Translations under genes and position numbers: made by a program
Shown here: piece after piece, positions 1 to 9,935 of the stretch
Layout of the letters: the number at the start of each line of letters is the position of its first letter
Numbering within the stretch: the first letter of the stretch is position 1
Assembly: GCA_035373905.1 (NCBI GenBank)
Contig: DAOSOK010000028.1
Coordinates: 1-64,000, forward strand
Direction of reading: 5' to 3'
From: Candidatus Ozemobacteraceae bacterium
GTDB taxonomy: Bacteria > Muiribacteriota > Ozemobacteria > Ozemobacterales > Ozemobacteraceae
Length of the DNA stretch: 64,000 bases
The notes under the pieces: model-generated
What the model was told of the DNA's origin: nothing
The model's database searches: none
The model's input: only the letters and a program-made list of their open reading frames with translations

Positions 1-317
1 CGTGTCCACTTTTTCAAGTTGTCGTGAAAAGTACGCAAGATTCGGATGAACCATATTTTTGAGGGAGCCCCCGGAGCGGAGCCGAGGGCGTAGCGGTGGG
101 GGCGGCGGGCGGGACGCACCGGGGCCGACTTGTAGGGCCGGAAAACTACCCTATTGAGCCCTGCAGAATGAAAACCAACCATTCGCCCTGAGGTATCGAA
201 TGGCGAGCATTGGCAGCAATGGTCGATTGCGGGTTCGTACTTCGATACCTCCGCACGAACGAAGCCAACAGCTTGCCCTGGATCAAGCAGCGGGCTCATT
301 TGCGGCGAGGCCCGGCG
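1..317. other. Intergenic, no gene seen; holds a repeat copy
   Basis: No convincing reading frame lies here. Short frames in this stretch are high-GC shadows with no ribosome binding site and no recognisable product. The right half (about 152-264) is a diverged copy of the long-hairpin repeat described below. The left 120 bases are very G-rich and I see nothing specific in them. The neighbouring gene on the right ends at 318 on the minus strand, so this is the 3' flank of that operon. I see no strong rho-independent terminator. Confidence 0.6.
152..264. repeat. Long-hairpin intergenic repeat, copy A (diverged, compensated stem)
   Basis: The copy starts with the family's left flank (TTGAGCCCTGCAGAATGAAA). 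Its two arms are near 182-206 and 234-262. Other copies read CTGAGCCTGTCGAAG on one arm and CTTCGACAGGCTCAG on the other. Here the arms read CTGAGGTATCGAA and TTCGATACCTC, so both sides changed together and the stem is kept. No protein is coded. Confidence 0.7.
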
Positions 318-1333
318 TTACAGGAACCCGTTCATCCGCCACCAGCGGATCGTCTTGCGAATGCCGCGGTCGAGCGGGGTGAAGGCGATGGGGCCGAGAT
401 CGTCGAGCAGGGTCTTCACGTCGTAGACGTTCGAAGCGTAGAACATCTCGACCCGCGCCCGGGTGAACAGCGGCGGGGTGCGGATCCCCAGCAGCGTCCA
501 GAGGGCTTCCAGCGCCAGTCCGAGCGGCATGAGGAGCCGTTTCGGCAGCAGGCGCGGCGCGGGCATTCCGAGATGCCGGCACCAGCGTTCCCAGTAGTCG
601 CGCATGGTCGGCACCTCGGGGTTGCCGGCGTTGTAAACGGCCACCCCGGACGCCTGGTTTTCGGCGATCCGCAGGATGATCCGGGCGAGGTCCTCGACGA
701 AGATGGTCTGGAAGAGGTTGCCGTCCCGCCCGGGCATCGCGGGGGTTCCGGCGAGCACGGTCTTGCAGTATTCCCAGGGGCCGGCGTGGAACTCGCGCGG
801 GCCGTAGACCCAGACCGGGCGCACGACGGTCAGCCCGACCCGCCGGTTCTCGGCCCTCCGGATCAGCAGCTGCTCGGCGATGCATTTCGAGACGCGGTAC
901 GAGTTCATCGCCGAGGGGAACACCGTTTCCAGCGGGTACATCAGCCGGGGGCGCCGGGGCGCATCGACGGGCTTTGGGCGATCGCAATCCTCTTCGCCGA
1001 GGACGGCGTTGGTGCTGAGATGGATCATGCGGGCCCCGGGCGGCAGGGCTTCCAATACCGCGAGGCTCCCCTCGACATTGGCGCGGTGGAACTCGCGATA
1101 CTCGCCCCAATCGGCCGCCAGCGCCGCGGCATGGACGACCAGGTCCTGGCCGGTGAGCGCGGCCGCGAGCGCCTCGCCGTCCGACAGTTCACCGCGAACG
1201 ATGCGGGGGCCGTACCGGTCGATGAAGCGCGTGTTCGAGGTCGGCCGCAGGAAGGCGGTCACGCGATGGCGCTTCGAGAAGACCTTGACCAGATGGCTTC
1301 CGATGAACCCCGAGGCGCCGGTGATCAGGATGT

Positions 1334-1337
<4 letters not shown>
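318..1337 (-). CDS. NAD-dependent epimerase/dehydratase (extended SDR)
   Basis: This is a 339-residue extended short-chain dehydrogenase. It begins with the Rossmann dinucleotide motif GASGFIGSH (residues 7-15). The active-site YxxxK is seen as YRVSK near residue 147, after a conserved Ser region. The gene overlaps the stop of the upstream alpha-oxoamine synthase gene by four bases, so translation is probably coupled; no separate ribosome site is evident. The family reduces or epimerises sugars, and also reduces 3-keto groups: the bacterial ceramide reductase CerR belongs to this type and sits near serine palmitoyltransferase. In this operon, with an oxoamine synthase and an acyl carrier protein, I infer reduction of the 3-keto-amine or acyl product. 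A sugar substrate cannot be excluded. Confidence 0.8.
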
Positions 1338-2584
<1,247 letters not shown>

Positions 2585-2638
2585 AGTATTTCTCACCCTT
2601 TAGAATTCAGATGGATACGAGGATCCGTGATCGGGATT

Positions 2639-3499
2639 TCAGGTTCGGCGGATGTTCGCCAGGAGCGTCCGGGCCTTTTCCGACAACGCCGCCCGGATCG
2701 CGCGGAACTCGACATTTCTCCAGAACATGTATGGGGTCGGCTTTTCCCCCGTTTCGACCATCACATCGATGTCGTATCGGCCGTCATCCAGGCGACGGGC
2801 CCGGACCAGGAGGCTGTCCCCCGCCCCGACATTCACAAAACGAGCGTACAAGCCGCATCCCCAGGGGACGATCGGTTCCGGCACGAGCGACATGGCATGC
2901 AGGGAGGCCGCCTGCAGTGCGAGATCGCCGGCGACGACCGCCCGCCGAGCCGTTGGGGAAAGCCGATCGGGAGCCGAAGGGACGGCTGCGAGCCCGGACA
3001 GGCGCACGAGCAGCGAGCCCGGCTCCGCCTTCCCGATCGTGAAATCGGCCTGGAAGGTCGGGCCGTGAAACAACAGGCCCGGGTAGAGGTCGGCACGGGG
3101 CAGCTTCAGGGAACCTTCCCCGAAGGCCGGGTTTCCGACATCCGCCCCAGGTTGGGAAATACCGGCGGACGGGCGGGCGGAGGGTTGAAGGAAACGGCCG
3201 CGAATGAACGCTGCCCCGACATCGTCGAGCAGTTCCACGATGCGAGCTCCCTCAGCCTCGCGCGAGCCGTCGACAGGACCCGAAACCGGCGCCGAATGCA
3301 GACGGGCGGTTTTCGGGCGATCCCGGCGCAGCATGAGCGGCTGTACGAGTTCGATTCGTTCGAGAGTCGCGAAATCCCCCGTTTCTTCAGCATCGAGCAG
3401 TTCCTCGACCAGGAGCGCGAAGGGAGCGAAGGGCGTGCCGTCGATCCGGTGGTCGGCGAGCAACGGCACGGCTTCGAGCGAAAACAGCCTGTCGGCCAT
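2639..3499 (-). CDS. Stand-alone polyketide-type dehydratase (PS-DH, double hot-dog)
   Basis: This 286-residue protein carries the hallmarks of a polyketide synthase dehydratase domain as a free protein. The N-terminal catalytic motif is LADHRIDG with His17. HGPTFQ (145-150) matches the YGPxFQ signature. The second catalytic motif DxxxQ is seen as GDLALQ (Asp192, Gln196). The family removes water from a beta-hydroxyacyl-ACP to give the enoyl-ACP. The frame extends to a TTG at 3511 that overlaps the ACP stop. I prefer the ATG at 3499, behind a GAGAGGG site with short spacing. The gene lies between the ACP and oxoamine synthase genes, so its substrate is probably carried by that ACP. Confidence 0.75.
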   Translation of the reverse strand: MADRLFSLEAVPLLADHRIDGTPFAPFALLVEELLDAEETGDFATLERIELVQPLMLRRDRPKTARLHSAPVSGPVDGSREAEGARIVELLDDVGAAFIRGRFLQPSARPSAGISQPGADVGNPAFGEGSLKLPRADLYPGLLFHGPTFQADFTIGKAEPGSLLVRLSGLAAVPSAPDRLSPTARRAVVAGDLALQAASLHAMSLVPEPIVPWGCGLYARFVNVGAGDSLLVRARRLDDGRYDIDVMVETGEKPTPYMFWRNVEFRAIRAALSEKARTLLANIRRT

Positions 3500-3507
3500 G
3501 GGCCCTC

Positions 3508-3765
3508 TCAATCGGTGGGCAACGAGTCGAAGAAATCGGTCATCGCCTTGATCGAGGTGAAGGTCTTCAGCTTCGAATCGTCGATCATGAGATCGAGCCG
3601 ATCCTCGAGCTGGTTCAGCATCTGGATCGCCTTCAGGCTGTCGAGACCGAGGGCGAAGAGGTTCTCCTCGTACTGGTGCGGCGCCACTTTGATCCTGGCC
3701 ACGTCAAAGAGCGTTTCGGTGATCAGCGCGACCAGCTCCTCACGGGTGATGTCAGGCCGTTTCAT
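3508..3765 (-). CDS. Acyl carrier protein
   Basis: This 85-residue acidic helical protein has the phosphopantetheine site LGLDSLKAIQ with Ser43. The length is normal for a discrete ACP. A strong ribosome site (GGGAGG about 6 bases before the ATG at 3765) fixes the start. It lies 53 bases after the ketosynthase gene and touches the dehydratase gene. It is presumably the carrier for the acyl chain handled by the ketosynthase, dehydratase and oxoamine synthase. The conserved core is not diagnostic for primary fatty-acid ACP versus a dedicated one; the operon context argues for dedicated. Confidence 0.85.
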   Translation of the reverse strand: MKRPDITREELVALITETLFDVARIKVAPHQYEENLFALGLDSLKAIQMLNQLEDRLDLMIDDSKLKTFTSIKAMTDFFDSLPTD

Positions 3766-3818
3766 CGGTTTCCTCCCTTTCGAACGATTCTCACTCTGTT
3801 CACTTCCCTGGCGACGAT

Positions 3819-5072
3819 TTAAGGCGCCCTCCCGATCTCGGGCCGCTCGAAGACGACCGCCATGTGATTCCCGGCAAAGCCCGAATTGATGAAGAGGAAG
3901 CGGTTCATCCGCATGCCCGCGTAATCTGCCTTCCTGTAGTAGGCGTTGGCCTTCACCCGCTCGTCGCGCTCGAAGACGTTCCGCACCTCGGGAAGGTAGT
4001 GCGAATGCATGCAGCGCAGGCCGAGCACCCCCTCGCTGACCGCCTGGGTGCCGAAGGTCGTGCCGAGAAAACTCTTGAAGGCGAAGAGCGGGATGCGGTC
4101 GGCGGCGTCGCCGAAGACATCGCGGATCGCCTCGGTTTCGAAATGGTCGCAGTTCGGCGAGCCCGAGGCGGAACCGGCGATGAAATCGATCTCGCCGGGC
4201 TTCACCCCGGCGTCGGCAATGGCTTCCCTGATGGCGATGCGCAGGTCGTCGGGCGTCGGCTTGAGGAAGTCCGGCGAGCCGTTCGACATGCCGTATCCGC
4301 ACATGCGGGCATACGATGGGCGGCCCGGCACCTCTTTTTCGAGGATGAAACAGGCGGCGGCCTCACCGACGACCATGCCGTCACGGGTCTTGCAGTAGGG
4401 CCGGCAGGCGGTGTTGGGCTCGTCGTTGCGGTGCGAGAGGACGCGAAGTTTGTTCCAGAGGTGGTAGGTTCCGGTTTCGAGGCAGACGTCGACGGCGCAG
4501 ATGATGGCCCGGTCGACGACGCCGCGCTGGATGAGCGACTCCGCCTGAAGAACGGCGTTGAGACCGCTTGTGCACGAGGAACTGATGAGGAAGCACGGTC
4601 CCTTGGCGCCGAACAGGCTGGCCAGCCGTGACGGGATGTAACTGTTCATCCCGTGGATCAGCGAGGAGATCTTGTACTTCTCCTTCATGTAGTATTCCTT
4701 GACCAGCTCGGCGACGTACAGGAAATTCCCGAGGCTGCTGGCCACGATCACCGCGGTCCGCCACGGTTTCTCGCGGATCGCGTCGCGGATCCCGGCGTCG
4801 CGCAGGGCCTCGTCGACGACGTAGATCGCCGCTTTGACATAGTCCTGTTCGAGGTCTTCCTCGGACAGCAGAGGAACGATGTCAGGGGGCAGCCGGTCGG
4901 CCGGGATCGGTGAAATCAGGCCGGCAATGCAGGTTTTCACTTTCGGATGCAGGGGAAACCGGGTAATGCGCCGGATGCCGCTCTCGTGCGCCCGAAACTT
5001 CTCCTCGTTTTCGGCCGCCCCGATTCCCGCTGCGGAAACCAGGCCCAGGCCGGTGATCACGACTTTTTCCAC
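3819..5072 (-). CDS. Beta-ketoacyl-ACP synthase-like protein with altered active site
   Basis: This 417-residue thiolase-fold protein aligns end to end with FabF-type ketosynthases. The nucleophile elbow SSSCTSG is present with Cys167. The stretch that normally reads AHGTSTP reads GSASGSP, so the first catalytic His is Ser301. KSMTGH reads KSFLGT, so the second His is Thr338; the conserved Lys333 remains. Normal condensing enzymes use Cys-His-His, and chain-length factors usually lose the Cys instead. This protein keeps Cys and loses both His, so it may acylate without decarboxylation, use other residues, or act as a partner subunit. It is the first gene of the leftward operon. Confidence 0.8.
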   Translation of the reverse strand: MEKVVITGLGLVSAAGIGAAENEEKFRAHESGIRRITRFPLHPKVKTCIAGLISPIPADRLPPDIVPLLSEEDLEQDYVKAAIYVVDEALRDAGIRDAIREKPWRTAVIVASSLGNFLYVAELVKEYYMKEKYKISSLIHGMNSYIPSRLASLFGAKGPCFLISSSCTSGLNAVLQAESLIQRGVVDRAIICAVDVCLETGTYHLWNKLRVLSHRNDEPNTACRPYCKTRDGMVVGEAAACFILEKEVPGRPSYARMCGYGMSNGSPDFLKPTPDDLRIAIREAIADAGVKPGEIDFIAGSASGSPNCDHFETEAIRDVFGDAADRIPLFAFKSFLGTTFGTQAVSEGVLGLRCMHSHYLPEVRNVFERDERVKANAYYRKADYAGMRMNRFLFINSGFAGNHMAVVFERPEIGRAP

Positions 5073-5144
5073 GGATTGCCCTCTCTTTCCGGTCTCGAAA
5101 TCACCCGTCTTCTCGATGGATTTTCAGGGCGATATCCGTTTCCA

Positions 5145-5153
5145 AATATACCA
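5145..5153 (-). promoter_or_regulatory. Possible extended -10 promoter of the leftward lipid operon
   Basis: On the minus strand TGGTATATT fits an extended -10 (TGn plus TATATT). It lies about 75 bases before the ketosynthase start, inside the 119-base divergent gap. No good -35 box accompanies it, as is usual for extended -10 promoters. I see no convincing promoter for the rightward operon in the same gap. Confidence 0.3.
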
Positions 5154-5191
5154 GCAATTTCTTCAAAGGATGGTGGTAGAATTATCCTCTC

Positions 5192-6421
5192 ATGACAACG
5201 ATCTTCGAGCCCTTCCGGTGCCGCCGCCTGCCCCTTCCCACCCGCATTCTCCGGGCGGCGACCTATGAAAACATGGCCGACCCGGCCGGGCGCGTCGGAG
5301 AACGCCACGCCGCGCTCTACGAGCGGCTGGCCCGGGGCGGGGCGGGAACCATCATCACCGGGTTCGCCTACGTCTCCCGGCAGGGACGCGCTCTCCAGCC
5401 GTTCCAGGCCGGCATCGCGGGCGAGGAGCATGTCGAGGCCTGGAAACCCGTCATCGAGCGGGTGAAACGGGCCGACCCCACCTGCCGGGTCGTCCTGCAG
5501 ATCGCCCACACCGGCCGCCAGACCGGAAGCGCCGCGACGGGCCAGGCCGTCGTCGGGGCCGGGCCGGTGCGCTGCACCTATTTTCTGTCGCGGGTCCGCA
5601 CGCTCACGACCGAGGAGACGGCCGCGCAGGCCCGGGTTTTCGGAGACGCCTGCGAGCGCGCCGCCCGCGCCGGGTTCGACGCCGTGCAGATCCATGCCGC
5701 CCACGGCTATCTCATTCACCAGTTTCTTTCGCCGTACACCAATCGTCGACGGGACCGGTACGGCGGCGACCGTTCGCTCTTCCTGAAGGAAGTCCTGTGC
5801 GAGGCCCGGTCGCGCACCGACATCCCGATCCTGCTCAAGATGAGCGGCGCCGAGGATCGTCCACGGGCCATCACTCCGGAGTTGACCGCCTCGTATATCC
5901 GTGAGATCGAGCCTCTCGGCATCGTCGATGCCATTGAGATCAGCTACGGAACCATGGAGATCGCCTTCAACATCATCCGCGGCGGGCATCCCCTCGAGCC
6001 CGTCCTGCGCTACAACAAGCTGTTCACCCGTTTCGGCGAAGTATTCTGCCGGATATTCAAACACCTCATTTTCCCCTGGTACAAACGCCGATTTTTGCCA
6101 TACTCTCCGGTATACAACCTCGACAACGCGCTTGCCGTCAAGAAACTGGCCCAGTCGTCCATTCCCATTCTCGTGACCGGCGGGATCCGTACCGCCGTCC
6201 AGGTACGGGAGATCGTCGAAGAACGCGGTCTCGACGGCGTCACCCTCTGCCGACCGTTCATCCGCGAGCCGGAAATCGTCGCGAAGTTCCGCGCGGACCC
6301 GCAGGCCGTCTCGCTCTGCACCAACTGCAACCTCTGCACCGTTCATTGCGACAGCCCGTTTCCCCTGCGCTGTCATGCCGTGCCCGAACGCCGCGGATCG
6401 CCTGAAGGGCAGGCTACGTAA
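5192..6421 (+). CDS. Old Yellow Enzyme-family FMN oxidoreductase with C-terminal Fe-S cysteines
   Basis: This 409-residue TIM-barrel flavoenzyme resembles the N-terminal half of 2,4-dienoyl-CoA reductase (FadH) and related enoate reductases. Family motifs are QIAHTGRQ, the HAAHGYLIHQFLSP substrate/flavin region and NRRRDRYGG. The tail has five Cys in the pattern CxxCxxCxxxC plus another seven residues later, suggesting a [4Fe-4S] cluster. The FadH-type C-terminal FAD/NAD(P) domain is missing, so electrons must come from a partner. The family reduces activated C=C bonds. Next to a dehydratase/ACP operon it could reduce the enoyl product, by inference. It is first in the rightward operon, six bases before the RND gene. 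The ribosome site is weak. Confidence 0.8.
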   Translation: MTTIFEPFRCRRLPLPTRILRAATYENMADPAGRVGERHAALYERLARGGAGTIITGFAYVSRQGRALQPFQAGIAGEEHVEAWKPVIERVKRADPTCRVVLQIAHTGRQTGSAATGQAVVGAGPVRCTYFLSRVRTLTTEETAAQARVFGDACERAARAGFDAVQIHAAHGYLIHQFLSPYTNRRRDRYGGDRSLFLKEVLCEARSRTDIPILLKMSGAEDRPRAITPELTASYIREIEPLGIVDAIEISYGTMEIAFNIIRGGHPLEPVLRYNKLFTRFGEVFCRIFKHLIFPWYKRRFLPYSPVYNLDNALAVKKLAQSSIPILVTGGIRTAVQVREIVEERGLDGVTLCRPFIREPEIVAKFRADPQAVSLCTNCNLCTVHCDSPFPLRCHAVPERRGSPEGQAT

Positions 6422-6427
6422 CCGCTC

Positions 6428-8707
6428 ATGAAGCTCGTCGAACGTCTGGCCGAGATTCTGCTCTGGCTTTCCGAGCGATGCTTCAAACCGCTGGCGGTGG
6501 TTTTCTGCCTGGTCTTCGCCTGGTACGGCCCGGCCCTGCTCCCCCTGCGCGTCAACAACACCCTCGCCACCCTGCTCGAAAAGGACACTCCCGAGGAGCG
6601 CACCGACCAGGCGATCAAGAAGACCTTCGGCGACCTCGACGAGATCATGATCCTGGCATACCACGACAGGGAGCTGTTCACGCCGGCGAATCTCCGCCTG
6701 ATCGTCGAAACGACGGAGCGGATTTCCCGGGTGCCGGGCGTGCGGAACTGCTTCTCGCTCTCGAGCACCCCCTTCTTCCGCAACACCATGGAAAACGGCG
6801 AACTGGTTCTGCATTGCGCCCCCCTCGTCGAAAACGCGTCCTACACGGCAAGCGAATGCCAGCGGTTGAAGGCCGATGCCGTCAACAACCGGCTCTTCGT
6901 CAACAACATCATCTCCCCCGACGGCCGGACCGCCGCGTTCAACATCGTCTTCGAGCCCGATGTGGAGCCCTTCGCCAAGGAAAACATCGTCCGCGCGATC
7001 CGCTCGATCTACGAGGACATCGCCCGGGGGGCCACCGGGCGGTTCTATTTCACCGGCATGCACGTCTTCATGGAAACCACGGGGACGATCATGCAGATCG
7101 ACATCACCGTGTTCGCCATCCTCTCGATGCTGTTCCTGTTCATCGCCCTGCTGGCCATCTTTCGCCGGCCCGCGATGGCCTTCGTCGGCATCGGTTCCGC
7201 GATCATCGCCAACGCGCTGCTGTTCCTGACCCTCCACTTCCTGGGCCGCACCCTGTCTATCGCCACGACCCCGGTCCCCGCGATCACCATGGGACTCGCG
7301 CTGGCCTATTCCCTGCATATTCTGGCGGCCAAGCACGAGGGCAACCTCGACCACCCCGACGAAACCAGGGAGATCTTCGTCGGATCGATCTTTTCGGCTC
7401 TCACCTCGATCATCGGGTTCGGCACTTCGTGTCTCAATGCCATTCCGACCCTGGTCGATTTCGGGATCTACGCCAGCATCGGCACCTTCTACGCATGGCT
7501 GACGGCTCTTTTCTTCACCTACCCCGTGATGCGCATGATTCGCCACCGTCCCCATCCCCGCTTCGCCCGCCGTTTCAAGTTCCTTCTCCGCCTGGCGACG
7601 GCGCGGTATCGCAGGGCGATCCTCGCGACCGCCGTCCTCTGCTTCTTCGCGGGATTCCTCATCCTGCGCATGGAAGTGCAGACCGACTATTATCAGTATT
7701 ACCGCCAGTCCTCGCCGATGACCCGGGCGGTCGACTTCGTCAACCGCACCATCGGCGGGCAGTATCCGATCGTCGTCGAGCTGGACACCGGCGCGCCCGA
7801 CGGGGTCTATCGCAAGGAAGTCCTGCAATGGCTCGAGGGGTTCAAGCGCCAGTGCGAAACCCTGACCGGGGTCAACAAGGTGATCACCTATCTCGATCTG
7901 CTCAACGAAGGGTACAAAGCCTACGTCGACGACCTGCCGGCCGGCTGGTACGACGATCCGGCCAAGGTTTCGCAGATCGCCATGATCGTGCAGGACGCCA
8001 ACGTCGACCTCAACGGCTATTATCGCAGCGATAACGCCGACAAGACGCTGATCTTCGTCCGGACCAGCCACATCAACTCGGCCAATTTTCTCGCCATCGT
8101 GAACCGGATCAACGTCCTGGTGGCCGAGGCGCCCCTGCCCAATGCCAGGTTCAGGGTCGGCGGCACCTACCAGCGGTGCGTGAATTCCGCCAACAGCATG
8201 GCGCTTTCGCAGTTCCAGGGCACCTTCTGGGAAGTCCTGGTCCTCTTCACCATGGCCTTCTTCATCATCTGGTCGTTCCGGCTGACAGTGATCGCCTTTC
8301 TCGCCAACCTGCTGCCGATCTTCGCCGTCTACGGCATCCTGAGCAGCCTCGGCGAGACCCTGAACATGGGAACGACGACCATCGCCTCGATTTCGCTGAG
8401 CATCGGGCTGGACGACACGATCCACTTCGTCGTCCGCTACATGAGCGCCTACCAGAAGCTGCAGAACGTCTATCGCAGCACGCGCGAGGTCATCCGGTCC
8501 CTCGGCACCAAGATGATGCTGGCCTCGCTGATGATCAGCCTCGCGTTCTGCACCCTGGCCTTCAGCAACATCCTGCCGATCTTCCAGCTCGGCGTCTACA
8601 CCGTGGTTTCCATGATTCTCTGCTTCCTGGCCAACATGTTCCTGGTTCCGGTCCTCATCACCATGAAAAAGAACCCGTCGTCGGCCGCCCCCACGGCGAA
8701 CCGCTGA
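6428..8707 (+). CDS. RND/MMPL-superfamily exporter
   Basis: The 759-residue inner-membrane protein has the duplicated RND layout. One helix is near 20-37, followed by a periplasmic loop to about 210 and a bundle of helices to about 380. A helix near 400 is followed by a second loop to about 590 and a second bundle to the end. The second half has the charged GLDDTIHF segment typical of proton relay. The matching first-half segment reads GLALAYSLH and lacks acidic residues. The family (HAE3/MMPL, including hopanoid and mycolate lipid transporters) exports lipids or hydrophobic molecules using proton motive force. Its place beside ACP-dependent genes suggests export of their product. There is no clear Shine-Dalgarno, and translation is probably coupled to the gene before. 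Confidence 0.85.
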   Translation: MKLVERLAEILLWLSERCFKPLAVVFCLVFAWYGPALLPLRVNNTLATLLEKDTPEERTDQAIKKTFGDLDEIMILAYHDRELFTPANLRLIVETTERISRVPGVRNCFSLSSTPFFRNTMENGELVLHCAPLVENASYTASECQRLKADAVNNRLFVNNIISPDGRTAAFNIVFEPDVEPFAKENIVRAIRSIYEDIARGATGRFYFTGMHVFMETTGTIMQIDITVFAILSMLFLFIALLAIFRRPAMAFVGIGSAIIANALLFLTLHFLGRTLSIATTPVPAITMGLALAYSLHILAAKHEGNLDHPDETREIFVGSIFSALTSIIGFGTSCLNAIPTLVDFGIYASIGTFYAWLTALFFTYPVMRMIRHRPHPRFARRFKFLLRLATARYRRAILATAVLCFFAGFLILRMEVQTDYYQYYRQSSPMTRAVDFVNRTIGGQYPIVVELDTGAPDGVYRKEVLQWLEGFKRQCETLTGVNKVITYLDLLNEGYKAYVDDLPAGWYDDPAKVSQIAMIVQDANVDLNGYYRSDNADKTLIFVRTSHINSANFLAIVNRINVLVAEAPLPNARFRVGGTYQRCVNSANSMALSQFQGTFWEVLVLFTMAFFIIWSFRLTVIAFLANLLPIFAVYGILSSLGETLNMGTTTIASISLSIGLDDTIHFVVRYMSAYQKLQNVYRSTREVIRSLGTKMMLASLMISLAFCTLAFSNILPIFQLGVYTVVSMILCFLANMFLVPVLITMKKNPSSAAPTANR

Positions 8708-8743
8708 CCCGCTCATTCCCGATCCCGCTTCGGAGGAGCCCGC

Positions 8744-9793
8744 ATGCATCATCTCGACTCGATCGCCGAATTCGCCTTCATCAACCGGATGGCGCAGAAC
8801 CTGACCCATCATCCCGACCAGGTCAACAAGCGCCACGAGGCCGACGCCGAGATCCTGCGGCGCCCGGACGGCACCTTCTTGGCCGCCACCGTCGATACGC
8901 TGTACGAGGAGTATCACCTCGGGCTGATCCGCAGCCCCCGCGTCCTCGGCTGGAACCTCATCTCCAACGCTCTCAGCGACCTCGCCGCCGTCGCCGCCCA
9001 GCCTCTCGGGGTGCTGCTCGCCCTGACCATCCCGCCGGACCAGGATCACGACTGGACCCGCGAACTGTTCGAAGGGATCAATGCCGCGATCACAGGCCAT
9101 GGGACCTGGTGTCTCGGCGGAGACACCAGTTTCGGCAGTCCTCCCGGGTTCTCCTGCACCGCCCTGGGAACGATCACGCGTCCGACCCCGCTTCTCCGCA
9201 CCGGCGCAGGTCCAGACGACCTGCTGTACGTCACCGGGCCGCTCGGGGCGGGAAACACGCTGGCCATCGCCCACCACGTCTCCCGCGAACTCTGGGAGTC
9301 CCGGGAGAAGCAGTGCCTGCCCCGAGCCAGGCTCTCCGAGATGCAGGTCCTTCACCCGTTCGCGAAATGCGCCATCGACACCAGCGATTCCCTGGTGCAA
9401 ACCCTGTCGATCCTCGCATCGGTAAACCACGTGGGCATCGACATCTCGCCCACACCCGATCTGTATATTCCCGAAATGACGGAACTGACCTCGCGCATGA
9501 ACTTTCCGCTCTGGCTGACCAACGTCCTCGGTCTCGGGGAATACGAGATCGTCCTGGCGGTCGGCCGAGACCGGGAAGCCGCGTTTCTGGCCGAAGCCGC
9601 GCGACACGCGATTCCCGTCAAGAAGCTCGGCGCCACCTCGCCCGATCCCGGCATCCGGATCCGAGACGGCGAGCGGGTCTTCCCCCTCGACATCCCCCAC
9701 CTGCTGAACCTCTTCGGCAAGTGCTCCTCGCGGGAAGTCTACCTCGAAGCCCTGATCGAGTATGACCGCCGCCTGCGAAACCCATGCCCGTGA
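8744..9793 (+). CDS. ThiL/PurM-like (AIR synthase-related) protein
   Basis: This 349-residue protein has the PurM/ThiL ATP-binding fold. An N-terminal half includes VDTLYEEYHL and ALSDLAAVAAQP, followed by GGDTSFGSP. The second half has DDLLYVTGPLG and DTSDSLVQTLS, all aligning with thiamine-monophosphate kinase motifs. Some ThiL metal-binding acidic residues are kept, but DISDGL reads DTSDSL, so I would not assign thiamine function. An ATP-dependent phosphotransfer or ligation on a small molecule is the family expectation. The start has a strong GGAGGAG site. It follows the exporter gene by 36 bases and is probably the last gene of that operon. Confidence 0.65.
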   Translation: MHHLDSIAEFAFINRMAQNLTHHPDQVNKRHEADAEILRRPDGTFLAATVDTLYEEYHLGLIRSPRVLGWNLISNALSDLAAVAAQPLGVLLALTIPPDQDHDWTRELFEGINAAITGHGTWCLGGDTSFGSPPGFSCTALGTITRPTPLLRTGAGPDDLLYVTGPLGAGNTLAIAHHVSRELWESREKQCLPRARLSEMQVLHPFAKCAIDTSDSLVQTLSILASVNHVGIDISPTPDLYIPEMTELTSRMNFPLWLTNVLGLGEYEIVLAVGRDREAAFLAEAARHAIPVKKLGATSPDPGIRIRDGERVFPLDIPHLLNLFGKCSSREVYLEALIEYDRRLRNPCP

Positions 9794-9935
9794 ACGGGCC
9801 CCGCTTTTCCAGGGCTCGACGGCGCGCCTCATGAGAACCACGACACTCTCCAGGTCGATATCTCGCGCTATAGGTCGCCCGACGGAGAAGCTAAAGAGGA
9901 AAATCCGGCCCTGCACCGGGGCGGCGGAAAATGAT

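Noticed and set aside
7045..7290. Short minus-strand frame inside the RND gene
   Set aside because: Shadow of the transmembrane part of the exporter; no start signal.
9762..9935. N-terminal extension of the dGTPase from an upstream ATG
   Set aside because: It overlaps the end of the previous gene, has no ribosome site, and the family begins near the RGPF motif.
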